56,690 nucleotides of DNA from Bacteroidota bacterium (GCA_947479085.1 CANJYB010000027.1:1-56690), one strand, 5' to 3'; positions 7,405 through 18,134 are shown, numbered from the stretch's first letter. Notes: generated by a model from the letters alone, not told the origin. Translations and numbers: made by a program.

Positions 7405-9177
7405 ATGTATAGAAAACTAATTTTCATTCTTTTCTTCCTGAGCATTTTTGTATTCAATAGTTCCAAAAGGCATACCCGGCTCGATTGGGATGTGTTTGGA
7501 TACTATCTTTACCTGCCTGCCCAATTTATTTACGATGATATTCACCTGGAGAAAAAAGAAGCGTGGCTAAATCCCATCATCGAAAAATACCATACCACCG
7601 AAGGTTTTTACCAGGCCTATAAAGGACCCAAGGATCAATACGTAATGAAATACACCATGGGTTTATCCATGGTATATGCTCCTTTCTTTTTTGTTGCCGA
7701 TTTTATAGCCATGCTCACTCATGCTGACAGGGATGGGTTTTCGCCCCCCTACCAATGGATGATGATGCTATGTGCCTTGTTCTTTTCTCTACTTGGTATT
7801 TATTACCTGTTTAAAATTCTTTCGCTTTATTTTAACGACACTATTGTATTTGCTACGGTTTCGTTGCTGGTATTTGGCAGTAATTATTTTGTAATGACCA
7901 CTTATGACGGGTTGATGCCCCATAATTTTGTTTTTACCTTTTTTGCCATTATGCTTTACAATACCATTAAATGGTACCAGGAACCAAAAATAAAATATGC
8001 AATTGCAATCGGTTTTTGCCTCGGCATATCTGTTCTCATTCGCCCCACAAGTGCCGTGGTGGTTATTATTCCAGCCCTTTGGCAAGTGTGGAGTATGGAT
8101 ACATTGGTGGCCCGCATAAAACTTTTCCTGAAAAAGTTTTCGCATCTCTTTGTTATTGGTTTTGTGGCTTTCCTTGTTTTACTTCCGCAGTTGGTTTACT
8201 GGAAATCTGTTTCCGGTCAATGGTTGTTTTACAGTTACCCGGACGAAAAAATACAATTAACCAAATCGCATATTATTAATGTACTCTTTAGTTATAAAAA
8301 AGGATGGCTGTTATACACTCCTTTAATGTGCTTTGCTATCTGGGGTTTTGTTAGTTTGTATAAAAAGAAAAAGGAAATATTCTTTCCTCTCTTTTTGTTC
8401 TTTCTGGCTAATGCATATCTGATTTCCTGCTGGGATTGCTGGTGGTACGGTGGGTCGTTTGCACAGCGCCCTTTTGTAGAAAGTTATGTTTTTATGGCTT
8501 TTCCATTAGCCTCGTTTATTGATGCTGTTTCGTTAAAAAGACTAAGAATAATTGTTCCGGCAGGTTTTATTGCTTTGTTTTTAATACATCTTAATATATT
8601 TCAAACTCACCAGGCCATGAATGGAGTATTGCACACCACCTTAACTACCAAAGAATATTACTGGAAAGTATTCTTAAAAGGAGAAACTACAGATGAAAAC
8701 AAACGCTGGCTGGAACCTGCACAATATGCAGATGGAAAGGATGTCCTGAACCCTGCGCTGAAATATGAAAAGGTATATGCCTTTGGTTTGGTGCTGGACG
8801 AAAACACATCCATTTTAAATTCAAACAATGCTTTTTCAAAACCCATCGCTTTGCCTTCCAACCTTGGATATGATGCTCAAGACCATTATTTAATAAGTAC
8901 TGTTTCTATTGATACCACTATTTCCAATACATCTCCTGATATAACTGCTCACCTGGTTACTATCATAAACAAAAAAGGCAAACTCTACGAATACCGTTCT
9001 CATGATTTTAATTACAACGATATTAAAAACAATAAAGGCAATATAGAATTATCTTTACTAATACCACCCCAGGTTAGCGATAATAATTACCAGGTGCAAT
9101 CTTATATTTATATTGACGGGGATAAAAAGATGAAGTTGTTGGGTTTGAATGGTAAGGTGGAGATTCATGCAAAATAG
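7405..9177 (+). CDS. GT-C-type membrane glycosyltransferase-like protein
   Basis: A 590-residue protein with an N-terminal signal-anchor (residues 4-20) and about ten further hydrophobic segments to about residue 400. A soluble C-terminal domain of about 190 residues follows. The acidic first loop (RLDWDVFGYYLYLPAQF, about 25-41) and the later CWDCWWYGGSFAQRPFVE segment resemble Bacteroidota GT-C proteins related to dolichyl-phosphate-mannose mannosyltransferases. Such enzymes transfer sugar from a lipid carrier on the outer face of the inner membrane. The substrate cannot be read from the sequence. It has its own promoter at 7344-7374 and is followed at 88 bases by another GT-C-like gene on the same strand. 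Confidence 0.6.
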   Translation: MYRKLIFILFFLSIFVFNSSKRHTRLDWDVFGYYLYLPAQFIYDDIHLEKKEAWLNPIIEKYHTTEGFYQAYKGPKDQYVMKYTMGLSMVYAPFFFVADFIAMLTHADRDGFSPPYQWMMMLCALFFSLLGIYYLFKILSLYFNDTIVFATVSLLVFGSNYFVMTTYDGLMPHNFVFTFFAIMLYNTIKWYQEPKIKYAIAIGFCLGISVLIRPTSAVVVIIPALWQVWSMDTLVARIKLFLKKFSHLFVIGFVAFLVLLPQLVYWKSVSGQWLFYSYPDEKIQLTKSHIINVLFSYKKGWLLYTPLMCFAIWGFVSLYKKKKEIFFPLFLFFLANAYLISCWDCWWYGGSFAQRPFVESYVFMAFPLASFIDAVSLKRLRIIVPAGFIALFLIHLNIFQTHQAMNGVLHTTLTTKEYYWKVFLKGETTDENKRWLEPAQYADGKDVLNPALKYEKVYAFGLVLDENTSILNSNNAFSKPIALPSNLGYDAQDHYLISTVSIDTTISNTSPDITAHLVTIINKKGKLYEYRSHDFNYNDIKNNKGNIELSLLIPPQVSDNNYQVQSYIYIDGDKKMKLLGLNGKVEIHAK

Positions 9178-9264
9178 GATTTTCAATTTTGCATATATTA
9201 AAATTTGACGATTATGAGTTATTTTATTTAGTACCCTTTTATTTATTTTATGATCAATTAATTT

Positions 9265-10614
9265 ATGGTAATAACGAGGAGACTTATTCTTTATTTGTTT
9301 TTCATTGCAATCGGGTTTCTTATATGTTTTGCATTGATTTATAAATCGCTTGAAAATTCCAGAGTCTACAATGCTTACTTTTCATCATTCATGCCAACTT
9401 ATGAAAATCAAAATGGCACAATTTGTAGTGTAAATAAACCTTTTACAAAAATTGAAGAAATAGGTTATATAGCGATGGATGCAGCGAGTTACTGGTATAT
9501 CAGAAATAACTTTTATACTATTGATCCAAATAACATTGAAACAAATTACACTTTCGGGTTTTTTCCATTGTTTCCTGTTTTATGGAAATTCTTTTCAGGT
9601 CAGGGCATAATAATCATAAATTATTTTTTACATTTTATTGCCATTGTTATTTTAGCATTTACTTTTTGTCGTAAAAAAATAGTATTTGCAATAATAACAG
9701 TTCTTGCCCTTCCTACATTATCAGTGTTTTTGCTCCCATATACTGAATCATTATTTATGTTTTCAATCAGCGTAGCATTATTGGGTTACACTAAAGAAAA
9801 TAAGTATTTATATACAATTGGTTTAATTTTGGCATCGGCAACCAGACCGATTTTTCTTTTATTTTTATTTGCATTGATTGCAACAGAAGTATATCAATAC
9901 CTGCGGAATAAAAAAATTAATTACAAACATTTGCTTTTTACTTCAGCTATAGTCATTTCAGTCACGTTGCTAGTTTCTCTTTTTCAATATTCATATCACA
10001 AATCTTCTTTATTTACGTTTATGTCAGTACAGAGACATTGGGGAACTTATTTCAGAATACCTAATAAAATCAGTGATTGGTCATGGGAAGGATATGGAAT
10101 GAATGTTTGGGCATTGCTATTCTGCTTCATTTTTGGGATTGCCAGTTTAATTTCAGCTTTATTTAAAAAATTAAAAACTGAATCCGGTTTTGAATATTGG
10201 TATTATTTTTCCTGGATATACCTAATTGCTGTTTGCGGATATGTACTATTTTTTCAGGGGGGGTGTTTACATAGTTTGTATAGGTATACACTTTGTTGCC
10301 CTTTCTTTTATGTTATCATATTTAATCATATTAACAGTATGGAAAGGTTACCGATTGGGGGGGCACTTATACTATTTATAAGTTTTGTTATTGTATGTTA
10401 TTTGTTTTTTCACGCTGTAGAATATCCGGCTAAAGGGGGATTTGACAGAACCGGATTTATTTTATTAACAATTAATTTGTTGTTTTTTATTTTAAGTGCC
10501 AAAGTAAGTGACCGAATTAAATATTTTAGTTATATCCCGCTTATTATAGCGGGAATTATATGGAATTGCTATTTATACAATATGTTCTTTTCGAAGGCGT
10601 GGGTTTTTTTATAA
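9265..10614 (+). CDS. PIG-V-like mannosyltransferase family membrane protein
   Basis: A 449-residue polytopic membrane protein. The motif GFFPLFPVLWKFF (about residue 98) preceded by AMDAASYWYIRNNFY resembles the N-terminal half of the GT-C family that includes the GPI mannosyltransferase PIG-V and bacterial relatives. The Asp in the first luminal loop (about residue 73) is the expected catalytic acid. About eleven further hydrophobic segments follow. The start is an ATG with no obvious ribosome-binding site, which is usual for this phylum. It converges with the gene ending at 10649. Function is inferred from family resemblance only. Confidence 0.55.
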   Translation: MVITRRLILYLFFIAIGFLICFALIYKSLENSRVYNAYFSSFMPTYENQNGTICSVNKPFTKIEEIGYIAMDAASYWYIRNNFYTIDPNNIETNYTFGFFPLFPVLWKFFSGQGIIIINYFLHFIAIVILAFTFCRKKIVFAIITVLALPTLSVFLLPYTESLFMFSISVALLGYTKENKYLYTIGLILASATRPIFLLFLFALIATEVYQYLRNKKINYKHLLFTSAIVISVTLLVSLFQYSYHKSSLFTFMSVQRHWGTYFRIPNKISDWSWEGYGMNVWALLFCFIFGIASLISALFKKLKTESGFEYWYYFSWIYLIAVCGYVLFFQGGCLHSLYRYTLCCPFFYVIIFNHINSMERLPIGGALILFISFVIVCYLFFHAVEYPAKGGFDRTGFILLTINLLFFILSAKVSDRIKYFSYIPLIIAGIIWNCYLYNMFFSKAWVFL

Positions 10615-10648
10615 CCCTCTTTACTGGAGATAATGAAAATGAATTGAA

Positions 10649-13459
10649 TTATTTATATCCTGAAAAAATAATTTTTACATCATCTATCTTAGCATTATTC
10701 TTTCCTAAGTTCCATAGATAAGTATTGATAACACAATCTTTTGAAATCCGGAAATTCTTTAAATTCAAATTCGACTTAAATTTATTCCATTGACTTTTTT
10801 TGAAATCTTTAAATTCAATTTTTATTTGCTCTCTGCTGATTATGTTACCCTTGTTATCACTAATCTGAAAAACCCAAAATAAACCCTTAGGCGCATTTTC
10901 TGCAAATAACTGGCTTTCTAAAGAAAATTCACTTATCCAATTTATCCCTTTCAAATCCTTCTCAGAATTCTTAATAATTACCCCATATTCTGCATCGGGG
11001 TTGACAGCACAACTATTTATCCCGGAATATGATTCTGTATTAAATATACTTTGGGCATTATCAAATTGCAATTTATTTTCAAAATCATACGACATTTCTA
11101 TATATAATTTTTGAAGCGGAGAAGAAAGGTCGTATATATAAATCGGATCATTTTTATAAATAAGTTTTTGAGTGAAATGCTCAACAGCAGTGTCTGTCAA
11201 TATACTCGGGTCACTAACGATTAAATATTTTGCTCCTTTTTTTATTCTATCCTTAAACCCTGCCGCTGTTCTTGGTTGCGGAAACCCCCAGTCCGTGTCT
11301 CCTTTTCTATCAAGAAAGTATAACGAAATATTAATACTTCCATCAGGCATGCTAATAACCCTATCAGTCTTTTTTATCCCCAATGAATCCATTACATGAG
11401 AAAGTTTTCCAAGAGGCTCTATGTTATGACTTGAGTACAATTTTAACCAACGGATAAATTTCACATTTTCTTCGCTATAACAACTAGGATAATTTTCCTT
11501 TGGAATCCCCATAAAGTATTTTACCGCTGTTTTAGCAGAAGTGATGTATATATTATACGATAAAATAAGCACTATAGCTATTTTTAGCCATTTAGAATAA
11601 AATATTTCTTTAAATCTTTCTTTGAGAAACACAAAGAAAGAGATAAGAATAAAAACGATAAATATCAAAAGATTTGTAAGATAATAATCGTGTGTGGTAC
11701 AAGCACCAAACCATAATGTAAAATATGCAAGAACTTCAATAAATAAAAAAATGGTAAGAGTAAAAAGAAAATGATTGGTCTTTTTAATGAAAAATAATTG
11801 TATTAAGAAAAAAACAAAAATTAAGAATAAGGTTTCTATATTAAAAAACTGGTCGACCATCATTCCTGACCATAGCGTTTGTAAATCAACATTAATTTGC
11901 TGGAATGTATAATCCCAAATGGGCATAATGCCAACCAAAAATATTCCGGAAATGTGTTCCTTATTATAATGTTGCGCATGAATATACCACGATGCCTCGA
12001 TTAATAGAACTATAACAAATGGAAGTATTTGTTTACCGAAACTTGTGAATATTTTCCCTCCTTTTTTTAACTTTACTTTAAATATCGTTTCGAAAATGTA
12101 AATACCTATTATTGCACAAAAACACATCATTGAAGAAATTTTAAGCAATCCTCCAATCATAAAAAACAATAAGGATAAATATAATTTTTTGTTTTCAGAT
12201 GTTTCATAAAATTTCCCAAAGAAATAGAGTCCAATGAATGCGAAGGACAGTCCTAACGGGTCCATTATAAAACCATTTGAATAATAAACGAAAATTGGCG
12301 AAGTAAAGACCAATAAAACAACCATAATAGCAAAAAAGGAATGTTTCAACCATGATTCAATAAAACGAAACAGGTAAAACAAGCCAGAGAAAACAATAGC
12401 CAAGTTTACCAGACGGAAAATAATTTCATGTTTGCCAAAAATTTTCCAAAGCAAGGCTACTATATAATAAACAATGGGGAATTCGCTAACTGTTCTGCCA
12501 GTCCCGTCATCGCCTGCCCAATAAACAGCTGGCTGAAAAAAATTCATTCCTTCATTGTAGAAGTTAGAAGCAAATGCAAGGCAATCACATTGTCTCCATT
12601 GATGCCCGCAACCTGGTGGCTCAAAAAGAATTTGATGATAATTATAAATTACTGAAACAAATAATAGTAGTATCCAAAATGCCAGCTTAGCTTGTTTTGG
12701 GAAATAGAATTTCGTTTCTAAACCTGAAACTGATTCTTCATTTGAAAACAAATTATACTTAAAGATACACCACATCGCCCTGAACCCATCTTTCCATCCT
12801 ATCTTTTTTCCTTCTTCATAAGTTCTTCCGTAATACGAAATACCCACTTCATAAATTCGTATTTTAGGAACACGCGATATTTTTGCGGTTACTTCCGGTT
12901 CAAAGCCAAAACGGTTTTCTTTTAGTTTTATACCTTGAATAATATCTGTTTTAAATAGCTTGTAACAGGTTTCCATATCAGAAAGGTTCAGGTTGGTAAA
13001 CATGTTGGAAAGCATGGTAAGAAAACGGTTGCCTATCGTATGCCAGAAAAACAAAATACGGTGAGGCTTGCCTCCCATAAAACGCGAACCATATACCACA
13101 TCAGCAAAATCATTTACTATTGGTTTCAGCAGGATATTATATTCTTCCGGGTCATATTCCAAATCAGCATCCTGGATAATTAAATATTCACCTGTTGCCA
13201 GCGAAATTCCTTTATGCAATGCAGCACCTTTACCCTGATTATATTCCTGGTTAAATAGTCTTATGTTTGCAGCACTGTGTTCCTTAATATAAGTTTCTAT
13301 TACCTCTTGCGTTTTGTCTTTCGAACAATCGTTCACAATGATGATTTCTTTTTCAATATCATTGATTAATTTAACAGTAAGCACTTTATTCAAAATAAAA
13401 TGAATGGTAGCCGCTTCGTTATAAGCAGGAATAATGATGGATAGTTTAGTTATTTTCAT
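10649..13459 (-). CDS. GT2 glycosyltransferase fused to a GT-C membrane domain
   Basis: A 936-residue two-part protein. Residues 1 to about 230 form a GT-A family 2 domain of the polyprenyl-phosphate glycosyltransferase (DPM1-like) kind: [13 protein letters not shown] (7-19), NDCSKDKTQ and the catalytic [14 protein letters not shown] near 95-108. About twelve membrane segments follow from about 258, with the loop [15 protein letters not shown] shared by many Bacteroidota GT-C proteins, and then a soluble C-terminal domain. The first half may charge a polyprenyl phosphate that the second half uses, but this is inference. It is separated by 8 bases from scoB upstream on the same strand, so it may sit at the end of that operon. 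Confidence 0.7.
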   Translation of the reverse strand: MKITKLSIIIPAYNEAATIHFILNKVLTVKLINDIEKEIIIVNDCSKDKTQEVIETYIKEHSAANIRLFNQEYNQGKGAALHKGISLATGEYLIIQDADLEYDPEEYNILLKPIVNDFADVVYGSRFMGGKPHRILFFWHTIGNRFLTMLSNMFTNLNLSDMETCYKLFKTDIIQGIKLKENRFGFEPEVTAKISRVPKIRIYEVGISYYGRTYEEGKKIGWKDGFRAMWCIFKYNLFSNEESVSGLETKFYFPKQAKLAFWILLLFVSVIYNYHQILFEPPGCGHQWRQCDCLAFASNFYNEGMNFFQPAVYWAGDDGTGRTVSEFPIVYYIVALLWKIFGKHEIIFRLVNLAIVFSGLFYLFRFIESWLKHSFFAIMVVLLVFTSPIFVYYSNGFIMDPLGLSFAFIGLYFFGKFYETSENKKLYLSLLFFMIGGLLKISSMMCFCAIIGIYIFETIFKVKLKKGGKIFTSFGKQILPFVIVLLIEASWYIHAQHYNKEHISGIFLVGIMPIWDYTFQQINVDLQTLWSGMMVDQFFNIETLFLIFVFFLIQLFFIKKTNHFLFTLTIFLFIEVLAYFTLWFGACTTHDYYLTNLLIFIVFILISFFVFLKERFKEIFYSKWLKIAIVLILSYNIYITSAKTAVKYFMGIPKENYPSCYSEENVKFIRWLKLYSSHNIEPLGKLSHVMDSLGIKKTDRVISMPDGSINISLYFLDRKGDTDWGFPQPRTAAGFKDRIKKGAKYLIVSDPSILTDTAVEHFTQKLIYKNDPIYIYDLSSPLQKLYIEMSYDFENKLQFDNAQSIFNTESYSGINSCAVNPDAEYGVIIKNSEKDLKGINWISEFSLESQLFAENAPKGLFWVFQISDNKGNIISREQIKIEFKDFKKSQWNKFKSNLNLKNFRISKDCVINTYLWNLGKNNAKIDDVKIIFSGYK

Positions 13460-13467
13460 TTTGTTTT

Positions 13468-14124
13468 TTAATCAATAATCATTTCAGGTATATCCCCTTC
13501 TATAATCAATCTTCCCAAAGTTGCATTTTTTATTTCCTCCACACTTACCCCCGGAGCGCGTTCAAGCAATCTGAATCCTTGCGGAGTAACATCCAGCACA
13601 GCCAGTTCAGTTACTATTTTCTTCACACATTTTACACCTGTCAGCGGCAGTTCGCATTTTGGCAGCAACTTCGACTCACCCGCTTTATTCACATGTTGCA
13701 TCGCCACAATAATATTTTTAGCAGAAGCCACCAGGTCCATCGCACCACCCATCCCTTTCACCATTTTACCGGGTATCTTCCAGTTCGCAATATCTCCATT
13801 ATCCGACACTTCCATTGCCCCAAGAATAGTCAAATCTACCTTCCGCGAACGAATCATTCCAAAGCTCATTGCGGAATCAAAAAAAGCAGAACCGGGAACA
13901 GTTGTTATCGTTTGTTTCCCTGCATTTATCAAATCAGCATCCTCTTCCCCTTCAAACGGAAAAGGCCCCATTCCCAGCAATCCGTTTTCCGACTGCAGCA
14001 CCACATTCATTCCTTTTGGAATATAATTAGCCACTAGTGTTGGAATACCAATTCCAAGATTTACATAATAACCGTCTTTTATTTCTTTTGCAATTCGTTT
14101 TGCAATTCCAACTTTGTCTAACAT
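13468..14124 (-). CDS. scoB: 3-oxoacid CoA-transferase subunit B
   Basis: The 218-residue beta subunit of succinyl-CoA:3-oxoacid (acetoacetate) CoA-transferase. The [10 protein letters not shown] motif (about residues 45-54) carries the catalytic Glu that forms the enzyme-CoA thioester. [13 protein letters not shown] near the start and [19 protein letters not shown] in the middle are typical. With scoA, 9 bases upstream, it should move CoA between succinyl-CoA and acetoacetate or similar acids. Length is as expected. AtoA (acetate/butyrate CoA-transferase) is a close alternative. There is no regulator or thiolase beside it. Confidence 0.92.
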   Translation of the reverse strand: MLDKVGIAKRIAKEIKDGYYVNLGIGIPTLVANYIPKGMNVVLQSENGLLGMGPFPFEGEEDADLINAGKQTITTVPGSAFFDSAMSFGMIRSRKVDLTILGAMEVSDNGDIANWKIPGKMVKGMGGAMDLVASAKNIIVAMQHVNKAGESKLLPKCELPLTGVKCVKKIVTELAVLDVTPQGFRLLERAPGVSVEEIKNATLGRLIIEGDIPEMIID

Positions 14125-14133
14125 ATTCTTAAC

Positions 14134-14841
14134 TTATTTTTTTCTTACAGTTCTTTGTTCAATTCGTTTTTCATAATTACTACCTTGAAAAATACGATGT
14201 ATATAAATTCCGGGAGTATGAATCTGATCGGGTTCTAATTCTCCTGCCTCCACTAATTCTTCTACCTCTGCAATTGTAATTTTCCCAGCCATCGCCATCA
14301 TAGGATTGAAATTCCTTGCAGTCTCCCTGAAAACCAAATTCCCCTGCGTATCTCCCTTCCAAGCCTTTACAAGCGCAAAATCCGCATCAAAAGCCATCTC
14401 CATCAGAAATTCTTTTTCTTCTCCCTCAACCATAAATTTTCTTGTTTCTTTTCCAATGGCTACCTCTGTTCCAACACCAGCAGGAGTATATATAGCTGGC
14501 ATTCCGTATCCTGCAGCCATACATCGCGTAGCCAAAGTCCCTTGCGGAATTAATTCCACCTCCAGTTCTCCGCTCAATAGTTGGCGCTCAAACTCAGCAT
14601 TCTCCCCCACATAACTCGAAATCATTTTTTTTACCTGTCGTGTTTTCAGCATCAGCCCAATCCCGAAATCATCCACGCCTGCATTGTTCGAAATGCACGT
14701 CAATCCTTTTACACCTTTTTTTACTAAAGCGGTAATACAATTTTCCGGGATACCGCATAATCCAAAGCCACCGAGCATTAGGGTTACATTATCCCCAATA
14801 TCAATTATCGCTTCATCTGCATTTTTTACTGTTTTATTCAT
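14134..14841 (-). CDS. scoA: 3-oxoacid CoA-transferase subunit A
   Basis: The 235-residue alpha subunit, partner of the beta subunit immediately downstream. The CoA-transferase family I motif is seen as [16 protein letters not shown] (about residues 21-36). The [21 protein letters not shown] segment (about 168-188) is characteristic. It starts with ATG 20 bases after the PBP1A stop, so PBP1A, scoA, scoB and the GT gene may be one long transcript. AtoD is the close alternative. Confidence 0.92.
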   Translation of the reverse strand: MNKTVKNADEAIIDIGDNVTLMLGGFGLCGIPENCITALVKKGVKGLTCISNNAGVDDFGIGLMLKTRQVKKMISSYVGENAEFERQLLSGELEVELIPQGTLATRCMAAGYGMPAIYTPAGVGTEVAIGKETRKFMVEGEEKEFLMEMAFDADFALVKAWKGDTQGNLVFRETARNFNPMMAMAGKITIAEVEELVEAGELEPDQIHTPGIYIHRIFQGSNYEKRIEQRTVRKK

Positions 14842-14861
14842 ATTTTAATAATTACTTTTTA

Positions 14862-17120
14862 TTACTCTTCCTCATTAAATTTCTCCTCTCCGCTTTCCGT
14901 TTCCTTATCATACTTATCACAATTCATTTCGATTTCTATTTTCTTAGCCGGCTTTTCAAAATCACCTTTCGAAATTTTTATGGTCTTATCAGCATATACC
15001 TTCTGCATGTATTTTGCAAATATCGGCAATGCCATACTTGCTCCTTGTCCCTGGTCGGTACTGTTAAAATGTACCGAACGATCTTCAGCACCCACCCAAC
15101 ATCCCGAAACCAAATCCGGAGTAATTCCCATAAACCACCCATCCGAATTATTTTGTGTCGTTCCGGTTTTACCCGCCATCGGATTTTCTAATTTATACCT
15201 GAAACGTAGTCGCGCCCCTGTTCCGGAAGTGACAACTCCCTTCATTAACTGCAACATTATATAGGCCTTCTCTTCACTCATTACCTCTTCCGTTTTTGGA
15301 TTAAAATCCGCCAACACCTTCCCGTTCTTATCTTCTATCCTGGTGATAAATGTAGGTTGTATCCAGGTGCCTTTATTTGCAAACGTTGCATTTGCCCCTG
15401 TCATTTCAAACACAGATATTTCGGGAGTACCCAAACAAATAGAAGGAACAGCTTCTATCGGACTAACAATACCCATCTTTCTTGCAAGTGTTACCACCGC
15501 CTGCGGGCTAAACTGTTTTATCAAATAAGCAGAAATATAATTGAGAGAATGAGCCAACGCATATCTCAACGTAACAGGTCGCCCCTCCAATTTTTCATCT
15601 CCTGATGAATTATCCGGGCACCAGGCCGGCTGTCCTTCCGGCATATCAATGCAGGTTCTTACATTCGGCAATTTGTAACAAGGAGAATACCCTTCCTGTA
15701 TTGCCAATGCATAAATAAATGGTTTAAAGGTTGAACCCACCTGCCGTGAATGTCCTATCTGCACATGGTCATACTGAAAGTACTTATGGCTATTACCACC
15801 CACCCATGCTTTTATATAACCCGTTTGTGGTTCCATTGACATAAAACCGGTTTGAAGAAAACCTTTATAATATTTAATTGAATCAAAAGGAGACATCACC
15901 GTATCTATTATTCTCTTCCACGAAAAAATACTCATCGCTATCGGTGTACTGAAAATCTTTTCAATCTCCTCATCACTTGCTCCGCCTTTTTTCAAAACAC
16001 GGTAACGTTCCGAACGTTTCATTCCCTGGTGAAGAATATCTTTTATTTCTGCTTTGCTAACATTGTAGGCAAACGGAGCATTCTTTTTTTGTTTACAATC
16101 TTTATCAAAGGATGCTTGTAGTTCGGTCAGGTGTTCGGTCACTGCTTCTTCCGCATATCTTTGTAATCTCGAATCAATAGTGGTATAGAGTTTCAGTCCG
16201 TCACGGTAAACATCGTATTTGCTTCCATCGGGTTTCAGATTTTCCTCACACCATTTTTTCATAAACACATCCCTGATGTATTCCCTGAAATAAGGTGCCA
16301 TTCCATCATTATGATCAGCCGGATGAAAGCTTAATACCAGCGGAATTTTTTGCAATGAGTCCAGTTGTGCATTCGTCAGATAGCCGTATTTGTTCATCTG
16401 TTGCAATACCGTATTCCTTCTTCCTTCGGATTTTAATTTAAACCGGTTCGGATTAAACATGGATGGATTCTTAGCCATACCAACCAGTACAGCAGCCTGT
16501 TCAATCCGCAGGGAATCAGGTGTGGTGCCAAAATAAATTTCTGCAGCCGATTTAATTCCAACGGCATTGTTTACAAAATCAAATTTGTTGAGGTACATCG
16601 CAATGATTTCCTGCTTGGTGTATTCGCGCTCGAGTTTTACTGCAATAATCCATTCTTTAAATTTCCTTATCACCAGTTTAAAACCATGCAAATCCTCTCG
16701 CGGGAACAGCATCTTGGCCAATTGTTGTGTAATGGTGCTTCCTCCACCACTGCTTTCGCTATGACGTAAAGCGCCAAACACGGCTCTTCCAAGTGCACGT
16801 ATATCCACCCCCGAATGGCTGTAAAATCTGGCATCCTCCGTTGCCACCAATGCATTTACCACATTTGGCGAAATGTCCTTAAACTTTACATTGGTTCTGT
16901 TTTCAGCAAAAAATTTCCCGAGTACTTTCATATCCGAAGAAAATACTTCGGTTGCCAGGTTGGTTTTCGGATTTTGCAATGCTTCTGTATCCGGCAAATC
17001 AGCAAACAGGCGAACACCCAAAACAAACAATAACAAAGAAATCATAGGCATTGTAAATAATATCCAAAACCAGATGATGAATCTTTTTTTCTTTTTATTG
17101 TCTTCCTTTTCTTTAACCAT
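14862..17120 (-). CDS. Penicillin-binding protein 1A, bifunctional
   Basis: A 752-residue class A PBP that polymerises and cross-links peptidoglycan at the inner membrane. After a short Lys-rich tail and one membrane anchor (about 13-35) comes the GT51 transglycosylase, with EDARFYSHSGVD (catalytic Glu about 93) and GGGSTITQQLAKML. The transpeptidase has GSTFKPF (SxxK), SLN and KTGTT. A C-terminal tail rich in Glu and Lys ends the protein. Order holB-ricT-gldH-PBP1A is conserved in Bacteroidota; here the GxxExxY cassette sits between gldH and this gene, ending 27 bases before its start codon. Confidence 0.93.
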   Translation of the reverse strand: MVKEKEDNKKKKRFIIWFWILFTMPMISLLLFVLGVRLFADLPDTEALQNPKTNLATEVFSSDMKVLGKFFAENRTNVKFKDISPNVVNALVATEDARFYSHSGVDIRALGRAVFGALRHSESSGGGSTITQQLAKMLFPREDLHGFKLVIRKFKEWIIAVKLEREYTKQEIIAMYLNKFDFVNNAVGIKSAAEIYFGTTPDSLRIEQAAVLVGMAKNPSMFNPNRFKLKSEGRRNTVLQQMNKYGYLTNAQLDSLQKIPLVLSFHPADHNDGMAPYFREYIRDVFMKKWCEENLKPDGSKYDVYRDGLKLYTTIDSRLQRYAEEAVTEHLTELQASFDKDCKQKKNAPFAYNVSKAEIKDILHQGMKRSERYRVLKKGGASDEEIEKIFSTPIAMSIFSWKRIIDTVMSPFDSIKYYKGFLQTGFMSMEPQTGYIKAWVGGNSHKYFQYDHVQIGHSRQVGSTFKPFIYALAIQEGYSPCYKLPNVRTCIDMPEGQPAWCPDNSSGDEKLEGRPVTLRYALAHSLNYISAYLIKQFSPQAVVTLARKMGIVSPIEAVPSICLGTPEISVFEMTGANATFANKGTWIQPTFITRIEDKNGKVLADFNPKTEEVMSEEKAYIMLQLMKGVVTSGTGARLRFRYKLENPMAGKTGTTQNNSDGWFMGITPDLVSGCWVGAEDRSVHFNSTDQGQGASMALPIFAKYMQKVYADKTIKISKGDFEKPAKKIEIEMNCDKYDKETESGEEKFNEEE

Positions 17121-17146
17121 TATCAGTTGTAATTTTTTTTTCTTTT

Positions 17147-17183
17147 ACCACATAGCCACATAGAAACATAGAAAAACACATAG
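17147..17183 (-). repeat. 37-bp repeat, left copy bracketing the GxxExxY gene
   Basis: Its reverse complement matches the copy at 17606-17642 at 35 of 37 positions. It ends one base short of the stop codon of the GxxExxY gene. The unit is built from ctatgtg-type 7-8-nt words. Confidence 0.9.
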
Positions 17184-17184
17184 A

Positions 17185-17601
17185 TTAAATTTTAGGTAAT
17201 GCTGAATAATATTCATTTACTAATGTTTTTTGTCCTTCTTTGAAAATGTTTGTACAATTAAAATTAATAATTATTCCCTTAGGTTTGGCTAACATTCTCA
17301 TATATGTTAACAATACTGCTTCGTAAACAGGAATAATAAGTTCAGTTGATTTCAACTCTACAATGATAAGATTTTCAACGAGAATATCGTATCTTAATTC
17401 AGCCTCCACTTTTATTTCTTTATACTCAAGTGGTACTTTTTGCTGAGACATACACTGAAGACCGATTAACCGAAGTTCATAAACCAAACATTTTTCATAA
17501 ACACTTTCTAACAATCCGGGACCAAGGTTCTTGTGAACTTCAATTGCACATCCAATTATTTTATAACTAAGTTCATCTATATATTTCTGCGTAACAATCA
17601 A
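17185..17601 (-). CDS. GxxExxY family protein (PD-(D/E)XK nuclease-like), cassette
   Basis: A 138-residue protein with the family name motif GPGLLESVYEKCL (about residues 28-40) after IIGCAIEVHKNL. The segment LRYDILVENLIIVELKS, with its conserved Asp and Glu-Leu-Lys, resembles a PD-(D/E)XK nuclease core. The biological role of the family is not established. The only in-frame start is TTG at 17599-17601, which matches where relatives begin; an upstream ATG is lacking. The gene is bracketed by inverted 37-bp repeats, one base after its stop and four bases before its start, and lies between gldH and PBP1A, which are usually neighbours. This strongly suggests a mobile or recently inserted cassette. 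Confidence 0.85.
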   Translation of the reverse strand: MIVTQKYIDELSYKIIGCAIEVHKNLGPGLLESVYEKCLVYELRLIGLQCMSQQKVPLEYKEIKVEAELRYDILVENLIIVELKSTELIIPVYEAVLLTYMRMLAKPKGIIINFNCTNIFKEGQKTLVNEYYSALPKI

Positions 17602-17605
17602 TTTA

Positions 17606-17642
17606 CTATGTGTTTTCCTATGTTTCTATGTGCCTATGTGGT
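17606..17642 (+). repeat. 37-bp repeat, right copy bracketing the GxxExxY gene
   Basis: An inverted partner of 17147-17183 (35/37). It is identical over all 37 bases to the solo copy at 24952-24988. It begins four bases upstream of the TTG start, so it forms the whole translation-initiation region of the gene. Confidence 0.9.
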
Positions 17643-17648
17643 GAAGTA

Positions 17649-18128
17649 CTATTCTGCTTTTGCAATCCTTAACCCCACATCCATTATCAGCAGCACAGGG
17701 TCTATTCTCATCCCGTGTTGTATTTCAAACTTGTAAGTTCCAGCCTGCGGGAAACGAACATTTCGTTTAAATAATATCTGGTTGTCATAAATATCTCCCA
17801 GCCCGCTTCCGAGCCATTTCCCTTTTTCATCCGCCAACACACATTCCAATGTGTCGTTCGACATTTTTCCATTCGGGAAAGTAGTTTTGATAAACAAATA
17901 TAAATTGCTAAATGGATATCCATCCGCATTGCGCACATTGATATAAAAATTAGTGGGAGTAGCAGGGTCCTTAATATCCACATCAAACTTTACCACATTG
18001 TCTTTCTTCCATCCGGCCTCCGGAATATCCTGGTTTTTCTCAAAAATGCGCGCGCGGTCGCAAGATGAAAGAAACGAAACAGAAAGCAACAGGAGAAACG
18101 TAAAATAATTAATAGTCGTCTTATACAT
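17649..18128 (-). CDS. gldH: Gliding motility lipoprotein GldH
   Basis: A 159-residue lipoprotein with a signal peptide ending in the lipobox LSSC (Cys23). The body begins DRARIFEKNQDIPEAGW and contains the GldH-type VDIKDPATPTNFYINVRNADGYPFSNLYLFI stretch and GSGLGDIYDN. GldH is needed for gliding and for type IX secretion component function in Flavobacterium johnsoniae; how it acts is not known in detail. Six bases separate the ricT stop from this gene's start, so they are cotranscribed. The T9SS substrate at 43499 fits with a working T9SS. Confidence 0.88.
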   Translation of the reverse strand: MYKTTINYFTFLLLLSVSFLSSCDRARIFEKNQDIPEAGWKKDNVVKFDVDIKDPATPTNFYINVRNADGYPFSNLYLFIKTTFPNGKMSNDTLECVLADEKGKWLGSGLGDIYDNQILFKRNVRFPQAGTYKFEIQHGMRIDPVLLIMDVGLRIAKAE

Positions 18129-18134
18129 TGTTAA

